This document shows, in pieces, positions 15,667 through 26,344 of a stretch of DNA of 64,000 nucleotides. The stretch's first letter is position 1. Every line of letters starts with the position of its first letter. The translations under genes and the position numbers were made by a program. This stretch comes from Methylobacillus methanolivorans (GTDB lineage Bacteria > Pseudomonadota > Gammaproteobacteria > Burkholderiales > Methylophilaceae): the NCBI RefSeq assembly GCF_020531845.1, contig NZ_JAJAVF010000003.1:62001-126000 (forward strand), given 5' to 3'. The notes beneath the pieces are model-generated. The model was not told where the DNA came from. It worked only from the letters and a program-made list of their open reading frames with translations, and did no database searches.

Positions 15667-16497
15667 TTAAATCTCAATACTACCTTCAAATACAGTTTCG
15701 GCAGGGCCAGTCATCCAGACCGGCTGTTGATCCCCATCCCAGGCAATCGTTAACTCTCCACCGCGGGTCGTCACCTTTACCGGGGACTGCAATAGGCCAC
15801 GCCTGATACCACTGACCACTGCAGCGCAAGCCCCTGTGCCACAAGCCAAGGTCTCGCCGCTACCACGCTCGTAGACTCGTAAGCGGATATGATGGGCACC
15901 CACCACCTGCATAAAACCGGCATTCACCCGCTGTGGAAAACGCTCATGATGCTCAATCAAAGGCCCCAGGCTTTCCACTGGCGCCGTATCGACATCACTG
16001 ACCAGGGTCACTGCATGAGGGTTACCCATGGAAACCGTGGAAATCTCCAAGGTCTGGTTTGCCACCTGTAAGGGGTAAACCAACTCATCCTGATCCGCAA
16101 CAAATGGGACTTCGGCTGGCCGGAAACGCGGCTCTCCCATGTTCACCGTCACCAAGCCGTTATCTTCTAGTTTGGGGAAGATAACGCCGCGTGCCGTTTC
16201 CACACAAATTTCACGCTGATCGGTCAAGGCCTTGTCATGCACAAACCGGACAAAGCAACGCGCACCATTGCCGCACTGCTCGACCTCGCCACCATCGGCA
16301 TTGAATATGCGGTAGCGGAAATCCACGCCCTCAACTGTCGGCTTCTCCACCAGCAGTAACTGGTCAAAACCGACGCCAAAATGACGGTCAGCAAGGCGAC
16401 ATATCGTTGCAGCATCCAGATTAACTGGGCTACTGTAGCCATCGATCACGATAAAATCGTTGCCTATGCCCTGCATCTTGGTAAAAGTAAGTTTCAT
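15667..16497 (-). CDS. dapF: Diaminopimelate epimerase
   Basis: DapF interconverts LL- and meso-diaminopimelate for lysine and peptidoglycan synthesis. The 276 residues are full length. Both catalytic cysteines are visible: Cys in [13 protein letters not shown] and Cys in [13 protein letters not shown], acting as the acid/base pair of this cofactor-independent enzyme. [12 protein letters not shown] is the usual start region. It is upstream of the DUF484-xerC pair with a 145-bp gap and downstream of the acyltransferase gene on the same strand. Confidence 0.96.
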   Translation of the reverse strand: MKLTFTKMQGIGNDFIVIDGYSSPVNLDAATICRLADRHFGVGFDQLLLVEKPTVEGVDFRYRIFNADGGEVEQCGNGARCFVRFVHDKALTDQREICVETARGVIFPKLEDNGLVTVNMGEPRFRPAEVPFVADQDELVYPLQVANQTLEISTVSMGNPHAVTLVSDVDTAPVESLGPLIEHHERFPQRVNAGFMQVVGAHHIRLRVYERGSGETLACGTGACAAVVSGIRRGLLQSPVKVTTRGGELTIAWDGDQQPVWMTGPAETVFEGSIEI

Positions 16498-16566
16498 ATC
16501 CTGCCTTGAAATTGCAGCAATCCCCCCTACTCCAGGCGATCACTCTAATATCCATAAAATACGCTT

Positions 16567-17421
16567 CTAGCCTTGCGCCTCACGCGCCTTGCCATGCGGC
16601 TTGGGACGCTTGAACCGACGATAGCTCCAGAGATATTGCTCGGGACACATCCTGACCAATTGCTCGATCCCTTGGTTAATATTGTCCGGGGTGGGCTCAA
16701 GATCAAGTGGGCGTATATGAATGGCGTAGCCTCTACCCCACGGCAGACGTTCCCCGTAAGCCAGCAATACTCGTGCACCAGAAGTCTCTGCCAGCTTACC
16801 CACCAGCGTCATGGTGTAGGCTGGGGTACCGAAAAAATCCGCCCAGACACCTTCACCGAACTCAGGCACCTGATCGGGCAAAATGCCGATCGCCTCACCC
16901 TGCTTCAAGGCCCTAAGCAAGCTACGCACCCCACTGAGGTTGGTCGGGGCCTGTTTGATCTGGCTGCGGTTACGCCCCTCGTCTATTAAGGGAGCCAACC
17001 ATTGTTGACGCGCAGGACGGTATAGCACCGTAATCGGATGGCGAGCGGCGTAGTACAAAGCGGTAATTTCATAACAACCCAAATGAGGGGTAAGAAAGAT
17101 AATACCCTGCCCTTGCGCATGTGCAGCCTCGACGTGCTCCCAGCCATGACATTCGCTAACCCAGGGCAATACCTGCTCCTGCGGCCTGAACCAGATGGCA
17201 AACGTCTCGATCAGGCCTTTGCCGGTTTCCACCACACTGCGTTTGACCAAGCGCCGATAGTCAGCTGGAGATGGCATAATGCCAGCGATATTGAGATTCT
17301 TGCGAGTACGCCGCAATACCTTCTGGGAAAAGAAATAAAGCCCCCACCCCGTTAGCACACCAATCAGATTGATAACAGGCAAAGGCAACCGCGCCAGAAT
17401 GCGTAATAATGCTTTAAGCAT
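16567..17421 (-). CDS. lpxL: Lipid A biosynthesis lauroyl/myristoyl acyltransferase (LpxL/HtrB family)
   Basis: This is an inner-membrane enzyme that adds a secondary acyl chain to lipid A from acyl-ACP. The 284-residue protein has an N-terminal hydrophobic segment (about 10-32) and the HxxxxE catalytic motif in LTPHLGCYEIT (near residue 110). It also has the conserved RPARQQWL, GVRSLLRALKQG and ILPDQVPEFGEGVWADFFG blocks. It diverges from metK; the 71-bp gap must hold both promoters. Whether it is LpxL or LpxM in specificity cannot be read from sequence. Confidence 0.92.
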   Translation of the reverse strand: MLKALLRILARLPLPVINLIGVLTGWGLYFFSQKVLRRTRKNLNIAGIMPSPADYRRLVKRSVVETGKGLIETFAIWFRPQEQVLPWVSECHGWEHVEAAHAQGQGIIFLTPHLGCYEITALYYAARHPITVLYRPARQQWLAPLIDEGRNRSQIKQAPTNLSGVRSLLRALKQGEAIGILPDQVPEFGEGVWADFFGTPAYTMTLVGKLAETSGARVLLAYGERLPWGRGYAIHIRPLDLEPTPDNINQGIEQLVRMCPEQYLWSYRRFKRPKPHGKAREAQG

Positions 17422-17492
17422 GTACTTCTTTTTGAAACATCATGATTTTGCTATTCTAACAACCTTTTGCATAATTGATTTGGCAGGAGTTC

Positions 17493-18656
17493 ATGAGCGA
17501 ATATCTATTTACTTCAGAATCCGTTTCCGAAGGCCATCCCGACAAGGTCGCCGACCAGATTTCGGATAGCATTCTGGATGCGATTCTTGAGCAGGACCCT
17601 ACGGCACGCGTAGCAGCAGAAACCTTGACTAATACTGGCTTGGTTGTACTGGCCGGCGAAATCACCACCACTGCCAATGTCGATTACATCAAGGTCGCCC
17701 GCGATGCCATCAAGCGCATCGGCTATGACAACGCCGACTATGGCATTGATCACAAAAGCTGCGCGGTACTGGTTGCCTATGACAAGCAATCCCCCGATAT
17801 TGCCCAAGGCGTTGATAATGCCAATGATGACCCACTGGATCAAGGTGCGGGCGACCAAGGCCTGATGTTTGGCTACGCCTGCGACGAAACCCCGCAATTA
17901 ATGCCATTGCCGATCTGGCTCTCGCATCGCTTAATGGAGCGCCAGTCACAATTGCGCAAAGATGGCCGCTTGCCTTGGCTGCGCCCTGATGCCAAAAGCC
18001 AGGTCACCATTCAATATGTCGATGGCAAACCGCACAAGATTGATACCGTCCTGATCTCAACACAACATGCCCCTGATATCTCGCTAGATCAAGTACGTGA
18101 AGGCGTAATTGAAGAAATTATCAAGCCATCCCTGCCACAAGAACTTATCAAGGGCGATATCAAGTTCCTCGTTAACCCGACCGGCCGTTTCGTCATTGGC
18201 GGTCCACAAGGCGATTGCGGCTTGACCGGTCGTAAAATCATCGTCGACACCTATGGTGGTGCAGCTCCTCACGGCGGCGGTGCCTTCTCTGGCAAGGATC
18301 CCTCCAAGGTAGACCGTTCCGCAGCTTATGCAGGCCGCTACGTTGCAAAGAACATCGTGGCCGCTGGCTTGGCATCCCGCTGCCTGGTACAGGTTTCCTA
18401 CGCGATTGGCGTCGCCAAGCCAACCAGCGTCATGGTGGAAACCTATGGGACGGGCAAGGTTCCCAACGAAGTTCTCACGCAACTGGTACTGGAACATTTC
18501 GATCTACGTCCCAAGGGTATCGTACAGATGCTAGACCTTTTGCGCCCAATCTATTCCAAGACGGCAGCTTATGGTCACTTTGGTCGTGATGAGCCTGAAT
18601 TCACCTGGGAAGCAGCGGATAAAGCCAACGTGCTCCGTGCTGCTGCGGGAATCTAA
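17493..18656 (+). CDS. metK: S-adenosylmethionine synthetase
   Basis: MetK makes S-adenosylmethionine from methionine and ATP. The 387-residue product is family length with [14 protein letters not shown] (ATP/metal site), [12 protein letters not shown] and the phosphate-binding [16 protein letters not shown]. Start ATG 17493 follows GGCAGGAG at ideal spacing; an in-frame TTG at 17475 is rejected. It is first in the plus-strand SAM-cycle region. No SAM riboswitch is visible in the 71-bp leader. Confidence 0.97.
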   Translation: MSEYLFTSESVSEGHPDKVADQISDSILDAILEQDPTARVAAETLTNTGLVVLAGEITTTANVDYIKVARDAIKRIGYDNADYGIDHKSCAVLVAYDKQSPDIAQGVDNANDDPLDQGAGDQGLMFGYACDETPQLMPLPIWLSHRLMERQSQLRKDGRLPWLRPDAKSQVTIQYVDGKPHKIDTVLISTQHAPDISLDQVREGVIEEIIKPSLPQELIKGDIKFLVNPTGRFVIGGPQGDCGLTGRKIIVDTYGGAAPHGGGAFSGKDPSKVDRSAAYAGRYVAKNIVAAGLASRCLVQVSYAIGVAKPTSVMVETYGTGKVPNEVLTQLVLEHFDLRPKGIVQMLDLLRPIYSKTAAYGHFGRDEPEFTWEAADKANVLRAAAGI

Positions 18657-18705
18657 AAAACCAGATATATTGCTACTTAACATGTAAGTCCGGGGGGTAT
18701 CAACA

Positions 18706-19926
18706 ATGCTAAAAACAATCCCTGTGCGCGAATTGCGTATTGGCATGTATCTGCATAAGCTTGATGCCTCCTGGATTCACCACCCCTTCTGGCGCAGCGC
18801 CTTTGTCATTACCGATTACACTGATATAGAAAAGCTGCTCAGTAGCGGCATTCATACTGTCATCATTGATACCAGCAAGGGTGATGATGTGGCTCCCGCC
18901 CAGCAAGAGCTGCCATCCGAATTACCCTCCACCCCTGCTGCCGATCAGGCTCCCCTCACCACCACTAAGAAAACCAGCATTGCGGAAGAACTGGAGCAAG
19001 CAGCACGCATTTGTGCCAAAGCCAATCGCGAAGTCAAAGGGATATTTCAGGAAGCACGCCTAGGCAAAGCGGTTGACAGCGAGCAAGCCATGTCATTGGT
19101 CAGCGACATTTCCTCGTCCGTAAGCCGCAACCCAGGGGCGCTGATCAGCCTTGCACGCCTGAAGAACTACGACGACTATACCTACATGCACTCAGTCGCG
19201 GTTTGCGGACTCATGATTGCCTTGGCAATGCAACTTAATATGAATGACGAAGAAGTCCGGCTCTGCGGCTTGGCAGGCTTGCTGCACGATATCGGCAAGA
19301 TGCATATCCCGATGAACATCATCAACAAACCCGGCAAACTCACAGATGAAGAGTTCGATACGGTCAGACACCACCCAGAAGCCGGGTATGCTTTGCTCTC
19401 CAACTCGCTCAACATTCACCCTATCGTCTTGGATGTTTGCCTGCATCATCACGAAAAAATTGCTGGCACTGGCTATCCACACCAACTCGCTGGTGACAAT
19501 ATCAGCCTCTATGCCCGCATGGGAGCGGTCTGTGATATCTATGATGCAGTGACCTCTGACCGGATTTATCACAAGGGCTGGCACCCTGCTGAAGCCTTGC
19601 GCAACATGGCTGAATGGACCACCGATCACCTCGACAACCGCATTTTCCAGGCCTTGGTCAAAAGCCTGGGCATCTACCCGATTGGCTCCCTGGTACGCCT
19701 GCAATCAGGACGCCTTGCTGTCGTCATCGATAAAAACCCGGCTTCATTGCTCAACCCTGTCGTGAAGGCCTTTTTTTCCATTAAGTCCGGTACCCGTATC
19801 AAACCAGATATCCTCAAGCTCGGCACACCTGGCTGCCAAGAGAAGATTATTGCCATTGAGCAACCAGAGGACTGGAAATTCCCTGACCTCAACCTACTCT
19901 GGACAAACGGGATCCAACACCCATGA
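18706..19926 (+). CDS. HD-GYP cyclic-di-GMP phosphodiesterase with DUF3391 N-terminus
   Basis: The 406-residue protein should hydrolyse cyclic di-GMP. The N-terminal domain (about 1-130) is DUF3391-like (PVRELRIGMYLHKLDASW...HPFWRSAF). The HD-GYP domain (about 135-320) has the metal motifs HDIGKMHIP and HHPEAGYALL, then HHEKIAGTGYPHQLAG. The GYP motif has AGTGYP in place of the usual DGTGYP. It lies 49 bp after metK on the same strand, so some co-transcription is possible, though a functional link with SAM metabolism is not evident. A GC-rich hairpin (19933-19948) follows the stop. Confidence 0.93.
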   Translation: MLKTIPVRELRIGMYLHKLDASWIHHPFWRSAFVITDYTDIEKLLSSGIHTVIIDTSKGDDVAPAQQELPSELPSTPAADQAPLTTTKKTSIAEELEQAARICAKANREVKGIFQEARLGKAVDSEQAMSLVSDISSSVSRNPGALISLARLKNYDDYTYMHSVAVCGLMIALAMQLNMNDEEVRLCGLAGLLHDIGKMHIPMNIINKPGKLTDEEFDTVRHHPEAGYALLSNSLNIHPIVLDVCLHHHEKIAGTGYPHQLAGDNISLYARMGAVCDIYDAVTSDRIYHKGWHPAEALRNMAEWTTDHLDNRIFQALVKSLGIYPIGSLVRLQSGRLAVVIDKNPASLLNPVVKAFFSIKSGTRIKPDILKLGTPGCQEKIIAIEQPEDWKFPDLNLLWTNGIQHP

Positions 19927-19958
19927 TGGTCGCCGTGCACAAGCACGGCAAAACCCTC

Positions 19959-19964
19959 TATAAT
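19959..19964 (+). promoter_or_regulatory. -10 element of the ahcY promoter
   Basis: A consensus TATAAT lies 9 bp before the first riboswitch helix, so transcription would start near 19971, at the edge of the aptamer. The -35 region (about 19936-19941) is weak and overlaps a hairpin after the HD-GYP gene. Confidence 0.65.
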
Positions 19965-19973
19965 AACGATCTA

Positions 19974-20046
19974 CCGAGGAACGCTGCGAGGATGCTATCC
20001 CCAGGCTCGGTTGCCGCAGTACAAACTGCGTAAACGGCGTTCACCA
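19974..20046 (+). ncRNA. S-adenosylhomocysteine (SAH) riboswitch
   Basis: The leader of ahcY matches the SAH aptamer: CCGAGGAACGCTGCGA at 19974-19989, CCCAGGCTCGG at 20000-20010 and ACGGCGTTCACC at 20034-20045. Helices are visible: AACGC (19980-19984) with GCGTT (20037-20041) as P1; GGAT/ATCC as P2 (about 19990-20000); CCGAG (19974-19978) with CTCGG (20006-20010) as the pseudoknot helix; and a GCAGT/ACTGC arm (about 20016-20029). SAH riboswitches turn on ahcY when SAH accumulates. About 130 bp remain between the aptamer and the start codon. Confidence 0.93.
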
Positions 20047-20125
20047 GATTGACAGTACCGGTCATGAAGATGGTGAATTGTTGTAAACGCAGACCTCACC
20101 CTTCCACTGGTCAGACACTCCCAAC

Positions 20126-20142
20126 GGACACAAACAGTGTCC
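20126..20142 (+). promoter_or_regulatory. Hairpin in the ahcY leader, possible expression platform
   Basis: GGACAC (20126-20131) pairs with GTGTCC (20137-20142) about 18 bp upstream of the ribosome site. With no T run it is not a terminator. It may take part in the riboswitch read-out of ahcY translation. Confidence 0.4.
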
Positions 20143-20173
20143 ACGTCGCTCAATGTTTTAAAGGATGAATACT

Positions 20174-21574
<1,401 letters not shown>

Positions 21575-21661
21575 AGTCTAAGCAGAGCACACGATCCTGA
21601 CCAAATGCTCCGCCTTAGGGCAATGGAGTACTCGCCAGGCAAATGCGCTCAATATTCTTGA

Positions 21662-21697
21662 AAGCATGATGCCCGGCACAATGACCGGGCACTGCTT
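21662..21697 (+). other. Stem-loop between ahcY and the holin-like gene
   Basis: GCCCGG (21671-21676) pairs with CCGGGC (21685-21690), extended by AAGCA (21662-21666) with TGCTT (21693-21697). There is no T run after it, so it is at best a partial terminator or an mRNA-processing element that sets different levels of ahcY and the downstream genes. Confidence 0.45.
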
Positions 21698-21751
21698 GCG
21701 ATTTACCCAACCAACCCAGCAACATCGGGCATATGCAAGGAGGATAGCAAG

Positions 21752-22099
21752 ATGAAGCTCTTGATCGTATGGTTACTCAATGCCCTGGCCCTGCTAGTAG
21801 TGGCTTACGTGGTACCGTCCATTCACGTTTCTGGCATCGGCAGCGCATTAATCGCAGCAGCCGTCATTGGTTTGGTCAACCTGCTTATCCGGCCAATCCT
21901 GGTAATCCTGACGCTGCCGGTCACCGTGCTGACCTTGGGTTTATTCTTGCTGGTTATCAATGGGCTGCTATTTCTCTTCGTCGGCCACATATTGAATGGA
22001 TTTGAAGTACAGACACTACTTGCTGGCATTGTGGGGGCTGTTCTCTACAGCCTGATTTCCTGGGCGCTTATCGCCCTGATCCTGGGCACGAAGGACTAG
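21752..22099 (+). CDS. Phage-holin-superfamily-4 (YvlD-like) membrane protein
   Basis: The 115-residue, very hydrophobic protein has four predicted transmembrane helices (about 3-22, 28-48, 52-75, 88-110) and the family-typical LVNLLIRPILVILTLPVTVLTLG. It belongs to the four-helix holin-like family (PF04020), whose role in bacteria is not known; despite the name it is not a phage gene here. Its place between ahcY and metF is a recurring arrangement in betaproteobacteria. A strong AAGGAGG precedes ATG 21752. Confidence 0.88.
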   Translation: MKLLIVWLLNALALLVVAYVVPSIHVSGIGSALIAAAVIGLVNLLIRPILVILTLPVTVLTLGLFLLVINGLLFLFVGHILNGFEVQTLLAGIVGAVLYSLISWALIALILGTKD

Positions 22100-22135
22100 C
22101 CCGTAGCATCAATCACGCATTCATATGGTTTTTCA

Positions 22136-22978
22136 ATGAACACTGCTCCTATCATCAGTTTTGAGTTTTTCCCGCCAAAAACGGCAGAAGGCATGGCCAA
22201 GCTGCGCACCGCTCGTGAACAGCTGGCTGCCTTCAACCCCAAGTTTTTTTCCGTCACCTTTGGTGCCGGTGGCTCCACACGCGACCGTACACTGGAAACC
22301 GTCGTCGATATACAACAGGCTGGCTATGAAGGCGCGCCTCATCTTTCCTGTATATCTTCCGATAAAGCTGAAATCCGCACCTTGCTGACACAATATCAGC
22401 AACAGGGCATTAAACGACTGGTGGCCTTGCGTGGCGACGTACCCTCAGGTGAAGTCAGTGCCGGAGATTTCCGCTATGCCAATGAATTGGTCAGCTTCAT
22501 TCGCGAAGAAACTGGCAATTGGTTCCAAATTGAAGTAGCTGCTTACCCCGAATTCCACCCGGAATCATCATCTCCCACTGCAGACCTGAAGTATTTCAAA
22601 CAGAAAGTAGATGCCGGAGCGAATGCGGCCATCACACAGTATTTTTACAATGCCGATGCTTACTTCCGCTTTGTGGACCAGTGTGAGAAATCGGGCATTA
22701 CCATCCCGATTGTGCCTGGGATCATGCCTATCTATAACTTCACGCAGCTTGCGCGTTTTTCCAGCGTGTGCGGTGCAGAAATTCCGCGCTGGTTGAGGCT
22801 GAGACTGCAAGATTATGGCGATGACCTCGCTTCCTTGCGCGCTTTTGGCACGGAAGTCGTCGAAGATCTATGCGAGCAACTGCTCGCTGGCGGTGCACCT
22901 GGACTGCATTTCTATACACTCAACCAAGCAGGAACGATCTCTTCGATTCTTGAGCAACTGGGTGCTGGGGAAAAATAA
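22136..22978 (+). CDS. metF: Methylenetetrahydrofolate reductase
   Basis: MetF reduces 5,10-methylene-THF to 5-methyl-THF, the methyl donor for methionine synthesis. The 280-residue TIM-barrel flavoprotein starts with ISFEFFPPKT and has SVTFGAGGSTRDRT, VALRGDVP, the ITQYFYNADAYFRF block and GAPGLHFYTLN. It is 36 bp after the holin-like gene and completes the SAM-recycling run. A short inverted repeat (22986-23007) follows the stop. Confidence 0.96.
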   Translation: MNTAPIISFEFFPPKTAEGMAKLRTAREQLAAFNPKFFSVTFGAGGSTRDRTLETVVDIQQAGYEGAPHLSCISSDKAEIRTLLTQYQQQGIKRLVALRGDVPSGEVSAGDFRYANELVSFIREETGNWFQIEVAAYPEFHPESSSPTADLKYFKQKVDAGANAAITQYFYNADAYFRFVDQCEKSGITIPIVPGIMPIYNFTQLARFSSVCGAEIPRWLRLRLQDYGDDLASLRAFGTEVVEDLCEQLLAGGAPGLHFYTLNQAGTISSILEQLGAGEK

Positions 22979-23032
22979 AACTTTGCCGGAGGCCGAACGG
23001 TCTCCGGATATACCTTAAAGAACTACATTGCC

Positions 23033-23485
23033 TTAGTGCAATGTTGGGCGATTGTCGTTAAACATGGCATCCTCGACAAACAAGTAATCACTGGCCTTAT
23101 CCTGGTTCCATAACGCCATCAATACGATCCAGCGCGTCTCTTCCAAGCCAATTTCAGGCTGCAATAACGCCATAGCCCTGTCTATCACCAGCTCGCGCTG
23201 TGATGCCGTCAATACCTTGGCCTGCTCAAGAAACATGATGAAACTCAGGCTATCAGCACTTAGTTTCTTGGTTTCCGCATCACTGTAAATGCGTAACCCG
23301 GTCGTGCCAAGCTGTGGTGCATCAGCCTCAGACATCGACTCCAGAGCGTTATACCAATCAAACGCGCCATTGATGTCTTCCTGATCAAAACCTGCTGCGA
23401 ATAATTCCTTGGATAGTGTTTCGTGGTCGGGATGGATATCTGACTCAAAGTAGTTTTCAAACATATACACCAGGACTTCGAACAT
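23033..23485 (-). CDS. smg: Smg family protein (DUF494)
   Basis: Smg is a conserved gamma/betaproteobacterial protein encoded next to dprA; its function is not established. The 150-residue acidic protein starts MFEVLVYMFENYFESD, which is diagnostic, and ends with the WIVLMALWNQDKASDYLFVEDAMF block. Start ATG 23485 is preceded by GGGGA 5 bp upstream; an in-frame TTG at 23500 is rejected. It is downstream of dprA with a 101-bp gap and converges on metF. Confidence 0.92.
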   Translation of the reverse strand: MFEVLVYMFENYFESDIHPDHETLSKELFAAGFDQEDINGAFDWYNALESMSEADAPQLGTTGLRIYSDAETKKLSADSLSFIMFLEQAKVLTASQRELVIDRAMALLQPEIGLEETRWIVLMALWNQDKASDYLFVEDAMFNDNRPTLH

Positions 23486-23586
23486 ACATTCCCCAATCAA
23501 AATGACCCGGGTGACCCTGTGATGTCTTCACTCACTTAGCAGATTTTGAGAATCGCCATTGTGTCGTGTTGATATTGTTCACAGAA

Positions 23587-24630
23587 TTAGGCGATGCGCT
23601 GGAAACGCCCTCCCGGTAGAGAGGTTAGCTTACCTTCTAACTCCAGCACCAACAGCATGGCGGAAAGGCGTTCGGTCGTCAAGCCGCTTCTTGCTGCCAA
23701 CACATCAAGGCTAACCGGGTCATACCCGAGCGCCTCAAGCAAGGGATCATGCTCGCTATCCACAGGCTGCTCTAAGCTAGGTGAATCAGCTACTGATTGC
23801 GGAGCAATCTTCATTTCATCCAAGATATCCTGCATGCTATCCACCAGCTTGGCACCCTGCTTGATAAGCTGGTGACAGCCCTTGGCCATCGGCGAGTGTA
23901 TAGATCCTGGGATGGCAAACACCTCGCGCCCCTGTTCGACCGCTAAGCGCGCCGTGATCAATGATCCACTTTGCAGGTTGGCCTCGACCACCAGGCACCC
24001 TTGGCTTAAGCCGCTGATAATGCGATTGCGTCGCGGAAAATTCTGCGCACGGGAAGGTGTACCTAATGCAAACTCGGAAATGATCAGACCATGTTCGGCA
24101 ATTTGGTGCGCCAGATGACGATGCCGTGCCGGATAGACGATATCCAGGCCAGTCCCCACCACGGCTATCGTAGCACCTCCCGCCTTGAGCGCACCTTGAT
24201 GTGCAGCACCATCAATACCAAGAGCCATGCCACTGACAATGCACAACCCCTGTCGACTTAAGGCAGCAGAAAACTCCTCGGCATTTTTTTCACCCTGCGG
24301 GCTAGCATTACGGCTGCCTACCACCGCAATTGATGGCATATTGAGCAGCTCTAGTCTACCTTTGGCGTACAAGAGCGGGGGCGGATTGGGAATATCCAAT
24401 AGGGGTTGAGGATAGCTGGCATCAGCAAGTGTCACCAGATGATTACCTTGTTGTTGCAGCCAGGCAGCAATTAAGGCCTGGTGTTCCGCTACGGGGCCTG
24501 CTGCCACAGCACTCGCCTGGGCATCAGGTAAAACATCACGCAGGCGCTGCCGGCTGGCACTATAGATTTTTTCAGGAGAACCAAACGCCGCCAGCAATTG
24601 GCAAAGCGCCTGGCTACCTAGTCCAGGCAC
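23587..24630 (-). CDS. dprA: DNA-processing protein DprA (start codon problematic)
   Basis: DprA protects incoming single-stranded DNA and loads RecA during natural transformation. The Rossmann-like core is intact: VGSRNASPQGEKNAEEF, CIVSGMALGIDGAAHQGAL, IAVVGTGLDIVYPARH, SEFALGT, FPRRNRIISGLSQGCLVVEA and VFAIPGSIHSP. A C-terminal winged-helix (about 290-345) follows. The first ordinary start is GTG 24630. However, conserved-looking sequence (EEAGLWVSLSL) continues upstream in frame to an ATA at 24679-24681, which overlaps the stop of the upstream LysM gene (ATAA) and has GGAG about 5 bp before it. The true start may be that ATA, a damaged ATG, or CTG in GGGCTGTGG. The coordinates give the conservative GTG start. 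Confidence 0.9.
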   Translation of the reverse strand: MPGLGSQALCQLLAAFGSPEKIYSASRQRLRDVLPDAQASAVAAGPVAEHQALIAAWLQQQGNHLVTLADASYPQPLLDIPNPPPLLYAKGRLELLNMPSIAVVGSRNASPQGEKNAEEFSAALSRQGLCIVSGMALGIDGAAHQGALKAGGATIAVVGTGLDIVYPARHRHLAHQIAEHGLIISEFALGTPSRAQNFPRRNRIISGLSQGCLVVEANLQSGSLITARLAVEQGREVFAIPGSIHSPMAKGCHQLIKQGAKLVDSMQDILDEMKIAPQSVADSPSLEQPVDSEHDPLLEALGYDPVSLDVLAARSGLTTERLSAMLLVLELEGKLTSLPGGRFQRIA

Positions 24631-24677
24631 CAGGCTCAGGCTAACCCACAGCCCGGCTTCCTCATGGCTAGTGCTAC

Positions 24678-25739
24678 TTATGGCTTCTCCACAACATCCA
24701 GCACGTTCACCGGCTCTGTCGCCTGAACAATCAGCGCATAAGATATTTTGTCAAAAGTACGAAACACCATGGCCAGCCCAATGCGCTCATTAGGCAACTT
24801 GATGTTTTCCGGCTCTTTTGATTCCTTGTTTTTCTTGTCGTACTTCGGATTCTTGATGACCCGCCCATTGCGGTTGATAGCAAGCACATGACCTTGCTCC
24901 AACCCATCGTCGCTACCTTTGCTAATCGCAATAATGGTATTGCGCCCTGCTTCCGCCACTCCACCATAAATGGAGAGAATACGGCCTTTGACCTCGGCTT
25001 CTGGTGCTCGGGGAATAAAATTGGTTTGCAGGTTTTCCGGAGCAGCAACTAATTTGTCGCTCGCAAAAATCTCTTCCTTGGCACTGACAATGTCACCACT
25101 CGCAGGCTCACCATATTTGGTAATCCGCGCATCACCAAGATAGATAGCCTCGGTACCTAGTACCGCCTTGCTTTCGGGGTCGATATAAGTTTTACCCGTA
25201 CGGTAGATATTCCACAGCGTGCCCTCACCTTCGCTGATGCGATCAACATAGACGCGCGAACCAGGGCTTAGAACCACACGGTTTTCCGGCCCAGCAATGA
25301 TACTGGGAGCATCCTTTAATCCTTCGTTCTCAATGATCAAGGGCTGACTGAGGAAAGGGGAAATCACACTAGGCGAAATGGCTGGAATGGCTTCGGCATC
25401 CAGCTTCTCAGTACGAATGCCAGGCGCGAGACTCACCTCGGGGTTAGCCACCGTCTCGCGCAATAAGCGCAATTCGGGCGACCCACTACTGGTATCCAGC
25501 ACCACGACATCGCCGGGATAAATCAGGTGTGGGTTCTTGATTTGCTCACGGTTCATCTTCCAGACCTGCGGCCACTGCCAGGGATCTTTGAGAAAGCGGC
25601 CAGAAATGGCCCATAAGGTATCGCCTTTGACCACAACATATCGGTCAGGATGATTGGCTTGCAGCTTCACCTCATCTGCCAGAGCAGGCAAAATCGGGCA
25701 ACAAAGCAGTAGCAGCGTTATAATGTGTTTATACATCAT
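24678..25739 (-). CDS. Exported LysM-domain protein
   Basis: The 353-residue protein has a signal peptide (hydrophobic 5-20, cleavage after ALA). One LysM peptidoglycan-binding domain follows (about 32-85: YVVVKGDTLWAISGRFLKDP...IYPGDVVVL) and then a long beta-rich C-terminal region with NRNGRVI and GLAMVFRTFDKISYALIV. It is the protein usually encoded between def and dprA in betaproteobacteria, presumed to act at the cell wall. It diverges from def. Its TAA stop overlaps the presumed dprA start by the ATAA arrangement. Confidence 0.92.
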   Translation of the reverse strand: MMYKHIITLLLLCCPILPALADEVKLQANHPDRYVVVKGDTLWAISGRFLKDPWQWPQVWKMNREQIKNPHLIYPGDVVVLDTSSGSPELRLLRETVANPEVSLAPGIRTEKLDAEAIPAISPSVISPFLSQPLIIENEGLKDAPSIIAGPENRVVLSPGSRVYVDRISEGEGTLWNIYRTGKTYIDPESKAVLGTEAIYLGDARITKYGEPASGDIVSAKEEIFASDKLVAAPENLQTNFIPRAPEAEVKGRILSIYGGVAEAGRNTIIAISKGSDDGLEQGHVLAINRNGRVIKNPKYDKKNKESKEPENIKLPNERIGLAMVFRTFDKISYALIVQATEPVNVLDVVEKP

Positions 25740-25830
25740 GTATATGTTAACGGCAGGCGTAAGGATTCATTTAATATTCTGAAACTTGCATTGGATTCTG
25801 CATTCAATCTATTAAACAAGCAAGCGTTCT

Positions 25831-26334
25831 ATGGCAATTCTAGACATCCTGACCTACCCCGATCCGCGCTTACATAAAGTGGCCGCGCCAGTGGATGAAG
25901 TCAATGACGACATCCGACAATTGGTACGCGACATGGCAGAAACCATGTACGACGCGCCAGGCATCGGCTTGGCTGCAACCCAGGTTGATGTTCACAAACA
26001 AGTGATCGTCATGGATTTATCGGAAGACAAGTCTGCACTGCAAGTCTTTATCAACCCACGCATCATCAAGAAATGTGGCAGCCAGGATTACGACGAGGGT
26101 TGCCTCTCCGTGCCGGGATTTTACGAGACAGTGACGCGCGCTGCGGAGATCACCGTAGAAGCCCTGGACGAGCATGGCAAGCCATTCACGCTGGAAGCCG
26201 AAGGCCTGCTTGCAGTCTGCATCCAGCATGAAATGGATCACCTGCTGGGCAAGGTGTTTGTCGAATACCTCTCCGGTCTCAAGCAAAACCGCATCAAGAA
26301 CAAACTGAAGAAACGCCAGCGCGAACGCGCCTGA
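25831..26334 (+). CDS. def: Peptide deformylase
   Basis: Def removes the formyl group from nascent proteins. The 167 residues carry all three motifs: [16 protein letters not shown] (metal Cys) and QHEMDHLLG (metal His and catalytic Glu). It is first in a plus-strand run with fmt 10 bp downstream; the divergent LysM gene leaves 91 bp for both promoters. Confidence 0.97.
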   Translation: MAILDILTYPDPRLHKVAAPVDEVNDDIRQLVRDMAETMYDAPGIGLAATQVDVHKQVIVMDLSEDKSALQVFINPRIIKKCGSQDYDEGCLSVPGFYETVTRAAEITVEALDEHGKPFTLEAEGLLAVCIQHEMDHLLGKVFVEYLSGLKQNRIKNKLKKRQRERA

Positions 26335-26344
26335 TTAGCCCCTC

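Noticed and set aside
17422..17492. SAM riboswitch before metK
   Set aside because: The leader is only 71 bp and shows no aptamer-like helices or conserved core.
21752..22099. Prophage remnant suggested by the holin-like gene
   Set aside because: The family is a general bacterial membrane protein, and the ahcY-holin-metF order is normal chromosome context.
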